From: an uncultured Sphingopyxis sp.
GTDB taxonomy: Bacteria > Pseudomonadota > Alphaproteobacteria > Sphingomonadales > Sphingomonadaceae
Direction of reading: 5' to 3'
Length of the DNA stretch: 54,026 nucleotides
Assembly (NCBI GenBank): GCA_937873425.1
Contig: CALMYE010000028.1
Span: 1-54,026 of the forward strand
Made by a program: the position numbers and the translations under genes. Positions 27,915-37,634 of the stretch are shown here, one piece after another (positions within the stretch are counted from its first letter, which is position 1; each line of letters begins with the position of its first letter). Below the pieces are notes generated by a model. That model was not told the DNA's origin. It did not search any database and worked only from the letters and a program-made list of their open reading frames with translations.

Positions 27915-28574
27915 TCAATCCCGCTTTTTCAGCCCGTTGGCGAGCAGGTCGTTCGCCACCCGCGCGATCTCCGCGATGTCGGCGTCGGTGTCCCACAGGC
28001 CGTAGCGCATGCCGAGAAAGACGTTCATCCCGCCGATCGCCCAGGCGTGAATCTCGCCGACGTCGGGGCGGATCTCGCCGCGCGCCGCGCCGGCCTCGAG
28101 CCGCTGGCGCACACGCGCGACCGTGGTCTCGTAGTGGCGGCGATAGCTGGCGTAGTCGACGAACTCGGCCTCGTCGATGATGCGGTAGATTTCCTTATGC
28201 TCGCGCACGAAGCGCAGGAAGGATTCGAGGCCGATGCGCTCGGCGCTGATCTCGTCGGGCGCGGCCTGGACGATCGGCGTCACATAGTCGCGCAATTGCT
28301 CGCTCATATAGCGGACGAGCGCCTGGAAGATCTCCTCCTTCGAATCGAAATAGGTGTAGAAGCTGCCGAGCGCGGTGCCCGCGCGCCGCGTGATCGCGCT
28401 GATCGACGCCTCATGGAAGCCGCGCTCGCCGAATTCGACCGCGGCGGCGTCGAGCAGCTTGCGCAGCGTGCGGCGCCCGCGCTCGGTGCGCGGCGTCTTG
28501 TCGCGCGCTTCGCCGGCCTGCTCGGGCGTCCCTTCGCCGACGTCCTTCCCGGTCGCTGATCGCGGCTGATCCAT
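27915..28574 (-). CDS. TetR-family transcriptional regulator
   Basis: Repressor-type protein of 219 residues. N-terminal helix-turn-helix: RRTLRKLLDAAAVEFGERGF, ASISAITRRAGTALGSFYTY and FDSKEEIFQALV; the remainder is a helical ligand-binding domain (GLESFLRFVREHKEIYRIID). It is divergent from a TonB-dependent receptor gene with a dyad in the 214-base gap, suggesting control of that receptor and itself. GGAAAGG upstream on the minus strand supports the start at 28574. Ligand unknown. Confidence 0.9.
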   Translation of the reverse strand: MDQPRSATGKDVGEGTPEQAGEARDKTPRTERGRRTLRKLLDAAAVEFGERGFHEASISAITRRAGTALGSFYTYFDSKEEIFQALVRYMSEQLRDYVTPIVQAAPDEISAERIGLESFLRFVREHKEIYRIIDEAEFVDYASYRRHYETTVARVRQRLEAGAARGEIRPDVGEIHAWAIGGMNVFLGMRYGLWDTDADIAEIARVANDLLANGLKKRD

Positions 28575-28679
28575 ATCGCCTTTCCGTCTCCCGCTCCGTC
28601 GCGCCCTGCCCCTATCGTGCCTGCATCGTGGCTTTTCTGCACCAGTGGCAAGCAAAAAACGACAGCCGCATATTCTAAG

Positions 28680-28708
28680 TTGAAACTTGGTTCATGTTTC
28701 ATTATTGG
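28680..28708 (+). promoter_or_regulatory. Promoter with overlapping dyad, probable TetR operator
   Basis: TTGAAA (28680-28685) and TATTGG (28703-28708) with a 17-base spacer form a plausible sigma-70 promoter toward the TonB receptor. A perfect 6-bp dyad TGAAAC (28681-28686) / GTTTCA (28696-28701) covers the -35 and spacer, placed as expected for a repressor site of the divergent TetR regulator. Confidence 0.55.
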
Positions 28709-28788
28709 AAGGCGCGCGGCTTGGCAAGACCGGGCCCAAGAAATTCAACAGGGGCGGCGAGGGGCCGCCCGCACATGGGAGAGACTTG

Positions 28789-31131
28789 ATGCGTCCGTTC
28801 GCCCGCCGCTTCCGCCATGCCGTCTGCGCCAGCAGCGCCATCGGCCTGTTCGCTTTCGCGCCGCCCGTCTTCGCGCAGGAGACCGGCGCGAGCAACGACG
28901 ACGACGACGCGATCATCGTCACCGCCCGCCGCCGCGACGAGCGGCTGGTCGATGTGCCGGTCGCGATCACCGCTTACTCGGCTGAGGCGCTCGAAAAGGC
29001 GGGCGCGCTCGACATCACCGACATCGGCCAGACGACGCCGAACACCACGCTGGAAGTGTCGCGCGGCACCAATTCGACGCTCAGCGCCTTCATCCGCGGC
29101 GTCGGCCAGCAGGACCCGGTGTCGGGCTTCGAGCAGGGCGTCGGCATCTATCTCGACGACGTCTATCTCAACCGGCCGCAGGCGGCGGTGCTGGACATCT
29201 ACGACGTCGAGCGGATCGAGGTGCTGCGCGGGCCGCAGGGCACACTCTATGGCCGCAACACGATCGGCGGCGCGGTCAAATATGTCACCCGGCCGCTGCC
29301 GCAGGATGTTTCGTTCAAGGTTCGCGCGACCTACGGCACCTATGACCAGGCCGACCTCGTCGTCTCGGCGAGCGCGCCGGTCGGCGACCTCTTGCGCGTC
29401 GGCGTGTCGGGCGCGCGGCTGTCGCGCGGCGGCTTCGGCGACAATCTGACCAACGGGCTCGAGAATTACAACAAGGACATCTGGGCCGGGCGCGGCACGG
29501 TCGAGCTTGGCGGCTATGGCGCGCCGGTGCTGATCCGCATCTCGGGCGACTATACCAAGGACAAGAGCAACCCGCGCGGCGGCCACCGCCTGATCCCGTC
29601 GCTGGCGACGAACCAGCCGGTGCTGCGCAACGTCTTCGACACCCGCGGCGCGCTTAACGACCCGAAGCAGGAAATCGAGGCTTACGGCCTCGCGATGAAC
29701 GTGACGGTCAATCTCAGCGACGCAGTGACGCTGCGGTCGATCAGCGCGTGGCGCAAGGACAAGTCGGCGACGCCGATCGACTTCGACGCGCTGCCCGCGG
29801 TCGACGTCGATGTCCCGGGCTTCTATTTCAACGAGCAGATCAGCCAGGAATTCCAGCTGCTCTACGAAGGCGACCGGCTGAAGGGCCTCATCGGCTTCTA
29901 TTATCTCGACGCGACCGCCGACACCTTGTTCGACGTCCGCATCTTCAACACTTTCGCCGGACTGACCGCTTTCACCGAAGCGGCGGTCGATACCAAGACC
30001 TCGGCGGTTTTCGGCGACCTCACCTATGATTTCAGCGATCAGTTCAGCCTGTCGCTCGGCGGGCGCTACACCTGGGACAAGCGCGAAGCCTTCATCCTGC
30101 GCCAGAATTATCTCGGCGGCGGGTCGCCGGTCTTCGGCGGCGCCGGCGTTCCCTTCGGTGCGCCGAGCACCGATTTCACCGGCAGCCGCAACTTCGACAA
30201 ATTCACCCCGCGCGCCTCGCTGACCTTCAAGCCGGCGCCCGACCATACGCTCTACGCCAGCTATTCGCAGGGCTTCAAGGGCGGCGGCTTCGACCCGCGC
30301 GGCGTCGGCGCCAACGCGCCCGCCGCCATCCCGGGCGCCCCGACCAACGACGAAGTCGCGGCCTTCCTGAGCTTCCGGCCCGAAAGGGTCGACAGCTACG
30401 AGGTCGGCTACAAGGGCAGCCTGATGGACGGCGCGCTCAACGTGGCGCTCGCCGGCTTCTATGCCGATTATACCGACGTCCAGATCCCGGGCTCGGTCGC
30501 CTGCACCGTCGCCGGCGTGCCGACCTTCTGCGGCATCGTGTCGAACGCCGGCAAGGCGACCTTCAAGGGGCTGGAGTTCGAGGGCCGCGCCCGGCTCGGC
30601 CGCGATCTGGCGACGACCGGCGACCGGCTGACCTTCTCGACCGCGCTCGGCTATATCGACGCCGACTATAAGGAATATATCACCAACATCGGCGGCGTTC
30701 CGACCGACGTCGCCCAGTTCCGCGAGGTGCAGAACACGCCGAAATGGACCGCGAGCGGCAGCCTCGCCTATTCGGCCCCGGTCGGCGACGGCGACCTCAG
30801 CCTCGGCACCACCCTCTCCTATCGCAGCACGACGCACCAGTTCGAGATCCCGAACCCCTTCATCGACCAGAAGGGCTTTGCGCTGCTCGACGCGAGCATC
30901 CTCTATACCGCGCCCGAGGGGCGCTGGAGCATCGGGCTGTTCGGCAAGAATCTGACCAACAAGAAATACAAGACGTCGGGCTATACCTTCGCCGTGGTCA
31001 ATCCGGTGACGGGGGCGATCGTCAACGGCGCCAACGGCCTGCCGCTGTCGGCGCTCGGCACCGAAGGCACTCTGACCGCCTTCTACGGCAATCCGCGCCA
31101 GGTCTTCGTCACCGGCACGGTCAAATTCTGA
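28789..31131 (+). CDS. TonB-dependent receptor
   Basis: Outer-membrane receptor of 780 residues. Signal peptide ends FAPPVFAQE; TonB-box-like DDAIIVTARRRDE; plug with VPVAITAYSAEAL, FIRGVGQQDPVSGFEQGVG, YLDDVYLNRP and RIEVLRGPQGTLYGRNTIGG; barrel with SQGFKGGGFDPRG and SYEVGYKGS; C-terminus ends VTGTVKF. It is of the sphingomonad class often linked with aromatic, terpenoid or fatty-acid catabolism, but the ligand is not readable. Start 28789 follows a GGGAGAG site. It is divergent from a TetR gene and followed by a terminator and repeat A3. Confidence 0.92.
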   Translation: MRPFARRFRHAVCASSAIGLFAFAPPVFAQETGASNDDDDAIIVTARRRDERLVDVPVAITAYSAEALEKAGALDITDIGQTTPNTTLEVSRGTNSTLSAFIRGVGQQDPVSGFEQGVGIYLDDVYLNRPQAAVLDIYDVERIEVLRGPQGTLYGRNTIGGAVKYVTRPLPQDVSFKVRATYGTYDQADLVVSASAPVGDLLRVGVSGARLSRGGFGDNLTNGLENYNKDIWAGRGTVELGGYGAPVLIRISGDYTKDKSNPRGGHRLIPSLATNQPVLRNVFDTRGALNDPKQEIEAYGLAMNVTVNLSDAVTLRSISAWRKDKSATPIDFDALPAVDVDVPGFYFNEQISQEFQLLYEGDRLKGLIGFYYLDATADTLFDVRIFNTFAGLTAFTEAAVDTKTSAVFGDLTYDFSDQFSLSLGGRYTWDKREAFILRQNYLGGGSPVFGGAGVPFGAPSTDFTGSRNFDKFTPRASLTFKPAPDHTLYASYSQGFKGGGFDPRGVGANAPAAIPGAPTNDEVAAFLSFRPERVDSYEVGYKGSLMDGALNVALAGFYADYTDVQIPGSVACTVAGVPTFCGIVSNAGKATFKGLEFEGRARLGRDLATTGDRLTFSTALGYIDADYKEYITNIGGVPTDVAQFREVQNTPKWTASGSLAYSAPVGDGDLSLGTTLSYRSTTHQFEIPNPFIDQKGFALLDASILYTAPEGRWSIGLFGKNLTNKKYKTSGYTFAVVNPVTGAIVNGANGLPLSALGTEGTLTAFYGNPRQVFVTGTVKF

Positions 31132-31160
31132 CCGTCCGGACATCCGAAAAAAGGGGGAAA

Positions 31161-31188
31161 GGGCCGCCCGCTGCGGCGCCCCTTTTTT
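31161..31188 (+). terminator. Probable rho-independent terminator of the TonB receptor
   Basis: GCCGC (31163-31167) pairs with GCGGC (31173-31177) around loop CCGCT, with imperfect extension by flanking G and C runs, followed by six T residues (31183-31188). The stem is imperfect, so confidence is moderate. Confidence 0.55.
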
Positions 31189-31193
31189 CATAT

Positions 31194-31371
31194 GTTCACG
31201 CGGAGGCGCGGAGGCGCGGAGAGATTCGGGCCGACAGATCCCTTCCTTTTCCCAGGCTCGATTTCATCGCGGGGCTGGAGAGAGAAAAGCCGCTTCGCGG
31301 CAAGCACGGCCTTCTCCGCGCCTCCGCGTCTCCGCGTGAACCCTTTCTGCCTTCGCTGCGCCTCTGCGCGA
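31194..31371. repeat. Family A octamer-armed palindromic repeat, copy A3
   Basis: Between the convergent TonB receptor and CoA-transferase genes. Inner arms GTTCACGCGGAGGCGCGGAG (31194 on) and the complementary CTCCGCGTCTCCGCGTGAAC (ending 31341); one outer right arm of CTGCGCCTCTGCGCG type (31345-31371); no outer left arm. The core differs from A1 and A5 but contains a small hairpin GCCGCTTCGCGGC. Confidence 0.8.
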
Positions 31372-31378
31372 CAACCCT

Positions 31379-32500
31379 CTATCCCCCAAGCGGCGGCGCT
31401 CCGCCCGGCGCCACCATGCGCTCGCCGTCGATGACGATGGGACTGGCGACGCCGTCTATGCTCGCGCCCTCGGGACGAAAGCGCATACCGCGCGCGATCA
31501 CCTGCGGGTCGGCGAACACGCCCGCGAGATCGTTGATCGGGCCCGCCGGCACGCCCTCGGCTTCGAGCGCGAGCGACAGCGGCTGCGCCTCCCACGCCGC
31601 GATCTTCGCAGCGAGCAACGGGATCAGCTCGGCGCGATGGGCGAGCCGCGCCGCATTGGTCGCGAAGCGCGCGTCGCTGCCCCATTCGGGCACGCCGAGA
31701 ATGGCGCAGAGCCTGCGATATTGCGCGTCGTTGCCGACCGCGATCACCAGCTGGCCGTCGGCGGTGGCGAAGACCTGATAGGGCACGACATTGGCATGGG
31801 CGTTGCCCATGCGTTGCGGCGCGACGCCGCTCGCCAGATAATTGGCGGCCTGGTTCGCCAGCACCGCGACCTGGCTGTCGAGCAGCGCCATGTCGATATG
31901 CGCGCCCGCCCCCGTGACGTCACGGCGTCGCAGCGCGGCGAGGATCGCGACGGTCGCATACATGCCGGTGAAGATGTCGGCATAGGCGATCCCGGCCTTT
32001 TGCGGCGCGCCGCCGGGCTCGCCGGTCAGCGACATGAAGCCGCTCATCGCCTGGACGATATAGTCATAGCCCGCACGGTGGGCATAGGGGCCGGTCTGGC
32101 CGAAACCGGTGATCGAACAGACGATCAGCCGCGGGAAATCGGCGCGCAGCCGCGCGGGGTCGAGGCCATATTTGACCAGCCCGCCGACCTTGTAATTCTC
32201 GATCACCACATCGGCATCGGCGAGCAGCGCACGCACTTCGGCCTGACCTTCGGCGCGCGCGATGTCGATCGCGACGCTGCGCTTGCCGCGGTTGGTGCTG
32301 TGATAATAGGCGGCGCCGAGATTTTCGCCGTCGGGTCCGGCGACGAAAGGCGGCCCCCATTCGCGCGTGTCGTCGCCGGTTCCCGGCCGCTCGACCTTCA
32401 CTACTTCGGCGCCGAGATCGGCGAGCAATTGCCCGCTCCACGGCCCGGCCAGCACGCGCGCCAGCTCGACGACGCGCAGCCCCTCCAGTGGCTTAGGCAA
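31379..32500 (-). CDS. CaiB/BaiF (class III) CoA transferase, glutarate-type inferred
   Basis: CoA transferase of 373 residues. Family signatures: [74 protein letters not shown] and the late [13 protein letters not shown]. The catalytic Asp would lie in [10 protein letters not shown] or the preceding region. Co-transcription with glutaryl-CoA dehydrogenase suggests activation of glutarate to glutaryl-CoA, as proposed for SUGCT-like enzymes; this is inference from context. The TTG start at 32500 overlaps the stop of the dehydrogenase by 8 bases, so translation is probably coupled. Confidence 0.88.
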   Translation of the reverse strand: MPKPLEGLRVVELARVLAGPWSGQLLADLGAEVVKVERPGTGDDTREWGPPFVAGPDGENLGAAYYHSTNRGKRSVAIDIARAEGQAEVRALLADADVVIENYKVGGLVKYGLDPARLRADFPRLIVCSITGFGQTGPYAHRAGYDYIVQAMSGFMSLTGEPGGAPQKAGIAYADIFTGMYATVAILAALRRRDVTGAGAHIDMALLDSQVAVLANQAANYLASGVAPQRMGNAHANVVPYQVFATADGQLVIAVGNDAQYRRLCAILGVPEWGSDARFATNAARLAHRAELIPLLAAKIAAWEAQPLSLALEAEGVPAGPINDLAGVFADPQVIARGMRFRPEGASIDGVASPIVIDGERMVAPGGAPPLGG

Positions 32501-33695
32501 AGGCGCTGATGCCCGTGATCGCGCGGCCGAGGATCAGCGCGTGGACGTCGTGCGTCCCCTCATAGGTGTTCACCGTCTCCAGGTTCACCGCGTGGCGGAT
32601 GACATGATAGTCGGCCGAAATGCCATTGCCGCCGTGCATGTCGCGCGCGACCCGCGCGATGTCGAGCGCCTTGCCGCAATTGTTGCGCTTCAGCAGGCTG
32701 ATCATGTCGGGCGCAAGATGCCCCTCGTCGATCAGCCGGCCGACGCGCAGCGCCGCCTGCGTCCCCAATGCGATCTCGGTCAGCATGTTGGCGAGCTTCA
32801 GCTGCACGATCTGGTTCGCCGCGAGCGGACGCCCGAACTGCTTGCGCTCGAGCGTATAGTTGCGGGCGGCTTCGTAGCAGAATTCCGCCGCGCCCATCGC
32901 GCCCCAGCCGATGCCGTAGCGCGCGCGATTGAGGCAGCCGAAGGGCCCCTTCAGCCCCGATACATGCGGCAGCAGCGCATCCTCGCCGACCTCGACCCCG
33001 TCCATGACGATCTCGCCGGTGATCGAGGCGCGCAAGCTGACCTTGCCCTCGATCTTCGGCGCCGACAGGCCCTTCATGCCCTTTTCGAGGATGAAACCGC
33101 GTATCGCGCCGTCATGCGCGTCGGACTTCGCCCAGACGACGAAGACGTCGGCGATCGGCGCATTGGTGATCCACATCTTCGCGCCCTTCAGCCGGTATCC
33201 GCCCTCGATCCTTTCGGCGCGCGTGCGCATGCCGCCGGGGTCGCTGCCCGCGTCGGGCTCGGTCAGGCCGAAGCAGCCGACGAGTTCGCCCGCCGCGAGG
33301 CCGGGCAGGAAGCGGCGCTTCTGTTCCTCGCTGCCATAGGCGTTGATCGGGTGCATCACGAGGCTGCTCTGCACCGAGCAGGCCGAGCGGTATCCCGAAT
33401 CGATGCGCTCGACCTCGCGCGCGATCAGCCCGTAGCTGACATAGTTCAGCCCCGCCCCGCCATATTCGGGGTCGATCGTCGCGCCGAGCAGGCCGAGCGC
33501 GCCCATCTCCGACATGATCTCGCGGTCGAAACGCTCGTCCAGAAAGGCCGAGGTGACGCGCGGCAGCAGTTCGCCTTGCGCATAGGCGCGCGCGGCATCG
33601 CGCACCATCCGCTCCTCTTCGGAAAGCTGGCTGTCGAGCCCGAGGGGATCGAGCGGGTCGAGCGCGGCAATGCGCTGCGGATCGGCGAGAGCCAT
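32493..33695 (-). CDS. gcdH: Glutaryl-CoA dehydrogenase-like acyl-CoA dehydrogenase
   Basis: FAD-dependent acyl-CoA dehydrogenase of 400 residues. Landmarks: [108 protein letters not shown] and the active-site [20 protein letters not shown] with the catalytic Glu. The [11 protein letters not shown] and [15 protein letters not shown] stretches are typical of glutaryl-CoA dehydrogenases, which yield crotonyl-CoA and CO2 in lysine and tryptophan breakdown. It heads an operon with the CoA transferase. Confidence 0.9.
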   Translation of the reverse strand: MALADPQRIAALDPLDPLGLDSQLSEEERMVRDAARAYAQGELLPRVTSAFLDERFDREIMSEMGALGLLGATIDPEYGGAGLNYVSYGLIAREVERIDSGYRSACSVQSSLVMHPINAYGSEEQKRRFLPGLAAGELVGCFGLTEPDAGSDPGGMRTRAERIEGGYRLKGAKMWITNAPIADVFVVWAKSDAHDGAIRGFILEKGMKGLSAPKIEGKVSLRASITGEIVMDGVEVGEDALLPHVSGLKGPFGCLNRARYGIGWGAMGAAEFCYEAARNYTLERKQFGRPLAANQIVQLKLANMLTEIALGTQAALRVGRLIDEGHLAPDMISLLKRNNCGKALDIARVARDMHGGNGISADYHVIRHAVNLETVNTYEGTHDVHALILGRAITGISAFA

Positions 33696-33739
33696 GCGGC
33701 GGGCTTTCGATCGGGGCGCCCGCCCCACCGGGACGCACG

Positions 33740-34648
33740 CTAGCGGTTGGGCGCGGCCGGCGGATTATCGGCCACGGCGGCAGCCGGGCTGTCGCGCGGC
33801 TCCAATATCGCCGCGGCTTCGATCAGGTCAAGCGCGCGCCGCGCCTCGTGATAGCGGCGCGCGTCGATCAGCCATTGCTCGGCCGCCGCCGCGCCCGGCA
33901 TGGCCTCGATCTCCTTGATCGCCTCGCCGACGATGCCGCGCGCCAGATGGCGGCGCGCGCGTTCGAGCCGATCCGCCGCGCGGGGGGACGGAGTCTTCGC
34001 GGAGCGCACAACGAACAATTCGCCGAGCTCGCGCCGGAATCCGGTCCACAGGCTGCCGCCCGCGCCTTCGCCGCGCCCGACCAGCTGCGGCGCGAGCGTG
34101 TCGAGATCGGTGTGCAGCTGTTCGAGCGTGACCGGATCGCGCGAGGCTTCGATGATCGTCTCCACGGCCTTCGGCTGATCATTGGCGAAGCGCAGCCGCA
34201 GCCGCGTGTCGAGATAGTCGAGCGGCAGGCCGCGATCGAGCGCGCGGCGCACCGAAAAGGCGACGATCAGCCCCTCGACGCGCGAGGAATTGCCCGAAAC
34301 CGAGTTCGCCTCGAGGTTGATGCGCGACAGCCGTTGCTCGAGCTCGGCGACGCGTGCCGCCAGCCCCTCGGCGCTGCCGGCCGGGGCGGCGAGCAACGGC
34401 TGCGGCGCGGCGGCCGGCGGCTCGGCCGCGGCGGGTGCCGCGAGCGCGCCGCCGGGGTTCGCGGTGTCGATCACCTTGGTCTGCGTCGGCGCGTCGTCGG
34501 CCAGATACCGGCTCGCCGCCCAGCCGCCGCCGATGATTCCCGCCACCAGCAGGAGCAGGCCGGCGATAGCCAAGCTACGGAAAGATGGCCCTTTGCCCGC
34601 TCTCTCCTCGCCCAGCCGGACGGGGGTGTCGCTGCCTTCGATTGCCAT
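33740..34648 (-). CDS. Mitofilin/Mic60-like inner membrane protein
   Basis: Protein of 302 residues with a cytoplasmic N-terminus, one transmembrane helix ([20 protein letters not shown]), an Ala/Pro-rich linker, a short coiled-coil ([20 protein letters not shown]) and a helical C-terminal domain ([20 protein letters not shown]). Location directly after hemC-hemD is the conserved place of the alphaproteobacterial homologue of mitochondrial Mic60, involved in shaping inner membranes and contacts with the outer membrane. Sequence identity to Mic60 is low in this group, so gene order carries much of the argument. The gap to hemD is 19 bases. Confidence 0.75.
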   Translation of the reverse strand: MAIEGSDTPVRLGEERAGKGPSFRSLAIAGLLLLVAGIIGGGWAASRYLADDAPTQTKVIDTANPGGALAAPAAAEPPAAAPQPLLAAPAGSAEGLAARVAELEQRLSRINLEANSVSGNSSRVEGLIVAFSVRRALDRGLPLDYLDTRLRLRFANDQPKAVETIIEASRDPVTLEQLHTDLDTLAPQLVGRGEGAGGSLWTGFRRELGELFVVRSAKTPSPRAADRLERARRHLARGIVGEAIKEIEAMPGAAAAEQWLIDARRYHEARRALDLIEAAAILEPRDSPAAAVADNPPAAPNR

Positions 34649-34667
34649 ATGTCTCTTTCGTGCGACC

Positions 34668-35369
34668 CTATTTGCGCGCCTTTTGGCACATTATATGCGC
34701 CGCTGTCACCATCGCCGCGTCGTCGGGGGGCCGGGTAACGGCAACTTCGGCCCAGCCCTCCCCTGCGGCGCGCGCTACCGCTTCGCTGATCGCGACCAGC
34801 GAAAGGTGGCTGCGACGCGCGTCGGTCAGTGCGTCGACGCGCTCCGCCCCGCGCACCGAATGAGCGAGGATCACCGCCGGCGCTGCGGTCAGCCCGACCC
34901 AGAGCGGCGGCGGATCGACCGGATCGACGGCATAGCAGGCGAGCGGTTCGAGCCGGGCGCCGCGCGCGTCGAATACGGTGCGGTCGCGCCCGCACAGCCA
35001 CAGGATGCGCGGCGGCCGGGGAAGCATTTCGCCTGACGCCATGGCGTCGATCAGCGGCTGCACCGTCCCTTCGCCCGTCATCGCCACTCTCAATCCCGCC
35101 GCTTCCGCCGCGGCGGCGGTCGCCGTCCCGACGGCGAAGGCCGGCAGCGCGGCGAGCCGCCCCAGCTGCGGCCCCGCAAGCCGCACCGCCTGCGCACTGG
35201 TCAGCAGCAGCGCGTCATGGCCCTCAGGATCGGGCGCCTCCCACGACAGCGCGTGCGCGGCGAACAGCGGAATCCCCCGCGCATCGAGCCCCATCGCCCG
35301 CGCGCGCGCTACCGTCGCCGCATTGCCCGGCTCGGCGCGCGTGACGAGGACGGGCAGAGCCGCGCTCAT
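34668..35369 (-). CDS. hemD: Uroporphyrinogen-III synthase
   Basis: Protein of 233 residues that closes and inverts ring D of hydroxymethylbilane to uroporphyrinogen III in tetrapyrrole synthesis. The family is poorly conserved; visible features are LPVLVTRAEPGNAATVARAR at the start, DALLLTSAQAVRLAG, FAVGTATAAAAEAAGL and the late LVAISEAVARAAGEGW. Identification rests also on its overlap with hemC (ATGA, start at 35369). It is followed by the Mic60-like gene. Confidence 0.88.
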   Translation of the reverse strand: MSAALPVLVTRAEPGNAATVARARAMGLDARGIPLFAAHALSWEAPDPEGHDALLLTSAQAVRLAGPQLGRLAALPAFAVGTATAAAAEAAGLRVAMTGEGTVQPLIDAMASGEMLPRPPRILWLCGRDRTVFDARGARLEPLACYAVDPVDPPPLWVGLTAAPAVILAHSVRGAERVDALTDARRSHLSLVAISEAVARAAGEGWAEVAVTRPPDDAAMVTAAHIMCQKARK

Positions 35370-36319
35370 TTGGAAAAGAGGCGCTGCACCGCGGCGGGCG
35401 CCTCGGCGAGCAGCGCGATCGCCAGACGATGCGGCGCATCGTCGCGGTCGACCAGCGTCCAGCCCGCGACATGCTCGGCGCCGTCCTCCGAATAAAGCTC
35501 GGCGTCGAGGCGCAGCGCGCCGTCCTCCAGCCAATGCGCATGCGCCGCCACCGGCGAGCGGCAGTCGCCGCCGAGCGCCGCGAGCAGGGCGCGCTCGGCC
35601 GCCACCGCGCGGTGCGTCGGCGCATGATCGACCGCCGCGAGCAGCGCCAGCACCGCCGCATCGCTGGCGCGGCATTCGATGCCGATCGCGCCCTGCGAAG
35701 CCGCGGGAAGCAGCGTCACCACCGGCTGCGCCGTCCCGACGTCATGCAGGCCGAGCCGTTCGAGCCCCGCCGCCGCGAGCAAGGTCGCATCGACCTCGCC
35801 CGCCGCCAGCTTCGCCAGCCGCGTCGCGACATTGCCGCGCAGCAGCACCGTCTCGATATCGGGGCGTAGCCTTTTCACCTGCGCCGCGCGGCGCGGGCTG
35901 CTGGTCCCGAGCCGCGCGCCGTGCGGCAGGTCGGCGATCACCGCCGCCGCGATGCCGCCCCGCGTCACCAGCCGGTCGCGCACGTCGGCGCGCGGCAGCA
36001 TCGCGCCCAGCGCAAAGCGCGCGTCGCGCAGCGTCTCGACGTCCTTGAGCGAATGGACCGCGATGTCGATCACCCCCTCATCGAGCGCGGCGTCGAGTTC
36101 GCGCGTCCACAGCGCCTTGCCCCCGACCTCGGCGAGCGCGCGGTCCTGGATGCGGTCGCCGGTCGCGGTCATCGGCACGATTTCCAGCGCGCCCGCATCG
36201 AGCCCGTGCGCCGCGGTCAGCGCCGCGGCGGCCATATGCGCCTGCGCCATCGCCAGCGGCGAGGCGCGGGTGCCGATACGCAGCGGCGTGCCGGGCGTGG
36301 GAAGCGGGATCGAAGCCAT
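35366..36319 (-). CDS. hemC: Porphobilinogen deaminase (hydroxymethylbilane synthase)
   Basis: Enzyme of 317 residues polymerising four porphobilinogens. Motifs: LRIGTRASPLAMAQA, GDRIQDRALAEVGGKALWTR, DIAVHSLKDVET, ARLGTSSPRRAAQVKRLRPD, RGNVATRLAKL and the dipyrromethane-cofactor cysteine in ALGGDCRSPVAAHA (about C253). It leads the hemC-hemD-mic60-like operon and is divergent from tsaD, with repeat A4 in the shared upstream region. Confidence 0.95.
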   Translation of the reverse strand: MASIPLPTPGTPLRIGTRASPLAMAQAHMAAAALTAAHGLDAGALEIVPMTATGDRIQDRALAEVGGKALWTRELDAALDEGVIDIAVHSLKDVETLRDARFALGAMLPRADVRDRLVTRGGIAAAVIADLPHGARLGTSSPRRAAQVKRLRPDIETVLLRGNVATRLAKLAAGEVDATLLAAAGLERLGLHDVGTAQPVVTLLPAASQGAIGIECRASDAAVLALLAAVDHAPTHRAVAAERALLAALGGDCRSPVAAHAHWLEDGALRLDAELYSEDGAEHVAGWTLVDRDDAPHRLAIALLAEAPAAVQRLFSK

Positions 36320-36361
36320 GCGCCGCTGCTAGGGCTTCATAGGGTGAAAGGGAAGACCAGG

Positions 36362-36541
36362 GATTCACGCGGAGACGCGGAGGCGCGGAGAGATTGCGAT
36401 CGCCGCGAAGCGGCTTTTCTCGGCCGGTTTGCGCCCCGGCGCAACCTTGAAGAAGAATGGGGCCTTTCGGACCGAACCTTCTTCTCCGCGCCTCTGCGTC
36501 TCCGCGTGAACCCAATCTCTGCGCGCTATCTTTGCGCGAAT
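36362..36541. repeat. Family A octamer-armed palindromic repeat, copy A4
   Basis: Between divergent hemC and tsaD. Inner arms ATTCACGCGGAGACGCGGAG (36363 on) and the complement ending GTCTCCGCGTGAAC near 36512; an outer right arm of the CTCTGCGCGCTATCTTTGCGC type (36516-36541). The core has two small hairpins (CCGCGAAGCGG and GCGCCCCGGCGC) and does not match the A1/A5 core. Any promoter for hemC or tsaD must lie in or very near this element. Confidence 0.82.
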
Positions 36542-36599
36542 CCCCGAATCGACCCCGCTTGCCCCCTTGCGCCTCGCGCGGGTAAGGGGGCGAAATAAT

Positions 36600-37634
36600 A
36601 TGTCTCTCATCCTCGGCCTCGAATCGAGCTGCGACGAAACCGCGGCGGCGCTCGTCACCGGCGACCGGCGCATCCTCGCGCACCGCGTCGCGGGGCAGGA
36701 GGCCGATCACGCGCCCTATGGCGGCGTGGTGCCGGAGATCGCCGCGCGCGCGCATGTCGACCGGCTCGCGCCGATCGTCGAACGCGTGCTCGCCGACGCG
36801 AATGTCACGCTCGCCGACGTCGATGCCATCGCCGCGACCGCCGGCCCCGGCCTGATCGGCGGGGTGATGGTCGGCCTCGTCACCGGCAAGGCGCTCGCGC
36901 ACGCCGCGGGCAAGCCACTGATCGCGGTCAACCATCTCGAAGGCCACGCGCTCAGCCCGCGCCTCGCCGACGCATCCCTCGAATTTCCCTATCTGCTGCT
37001 GCTCGTCTCGGGCGGCCATTGCCAGTTGCTGCTCGTCAGGGGCGTCGGCGCCTATCGCCGCCTCGCGACCACCATCGACGACGCGGCAGGCGAAGCCTTC
37101 GACAAGACCGCCAAGCTGCTCGGCCTCGGCTATCCCGGCGGCCCCGCGGTCGAGCGCGCCGCGCGGGACGGCGACCCCCGCGCCGTGCCGCTGCCGCGCC
37201 CGCTCGTCGGCAGCGCCGAGCCGCATTTTTCCTTCGCCGGGCTCAAGAGCGCGGTCGCCCGCGCCGCCGCCAGCGGTCAGCACAGCGTCCCCGATCTCGC
37301 CGCCTCCTTCCAGCAGGCGGTGGTCGACTGCCTCGTCGACCGCAGCCGCATCGCGCTCGCCGCCTGTCCCGAAGCCACCGCCTTTGTCGTCGCGGGCGGC
37401 GTGGCAGCGAACGGCGCGATCCGCGCGGCGCTCACCGACCTCGCCCACGGCTTCGACAAGCGTTTCGTCGCGCCGCCGCTGTGGCTCTGCACCGACAATG
37501 GCGCGATGATCGCCTGGGCGGGCGCCGAGCGCTTCGCCGCCGGGCTGACCGACCCGCTCGACATGCCCGCGCGCCCGCGCTGGCCGCTCGACCCGCAGGC
37601 CGAGGCGGTGCGCGGCGCCGGTGTGAAAGCATGA
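36600..37634 (+). CDS. tsaD: tRNA N6-adenosine threonylcarbamoyltransferase TsaD
   Basis: Universal tRNA-modifying enzyme (t6A37) of 344 residues. Signatures: [43 protein letters not shown], metal-binding [45 protein letters not shown] and the late [12 protein letters not shown]. The start at 36600 has a TAAGGGGG site shortly upstream. The stop overlaps the gpsA start by 4 bases. Confidence 0.96.
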   Translation: MSLILGLESSCDETAAALVTGDRRILAHRVAGQEADHAPYGGVVPEIAARAHVDRLAPIVERVLADANVTLADVDAIAATAGPGLIGGVMVGLVTGKALAHAAGKPLIAVNHLEGHALSPRLADASLEFPYLLLLVSGGHCQLLLVRGVGAYRRLATTIDDAAGEAFDKTAKLLGLGYPGGPAVERAARDGDPRAVPLPRPLVGSAEPHFSFAGLKSAVARAAASGQHSVPDLAASFQQAVVDCLVDRSRIALAACPEATAFVVAGGVAANGAIRAALTDLAHGFDKRFVAPPLWLCTDNGAMIAWAGAERFAAGLTDPLDMPARPRWPLDPQAEAVRGAGVKA

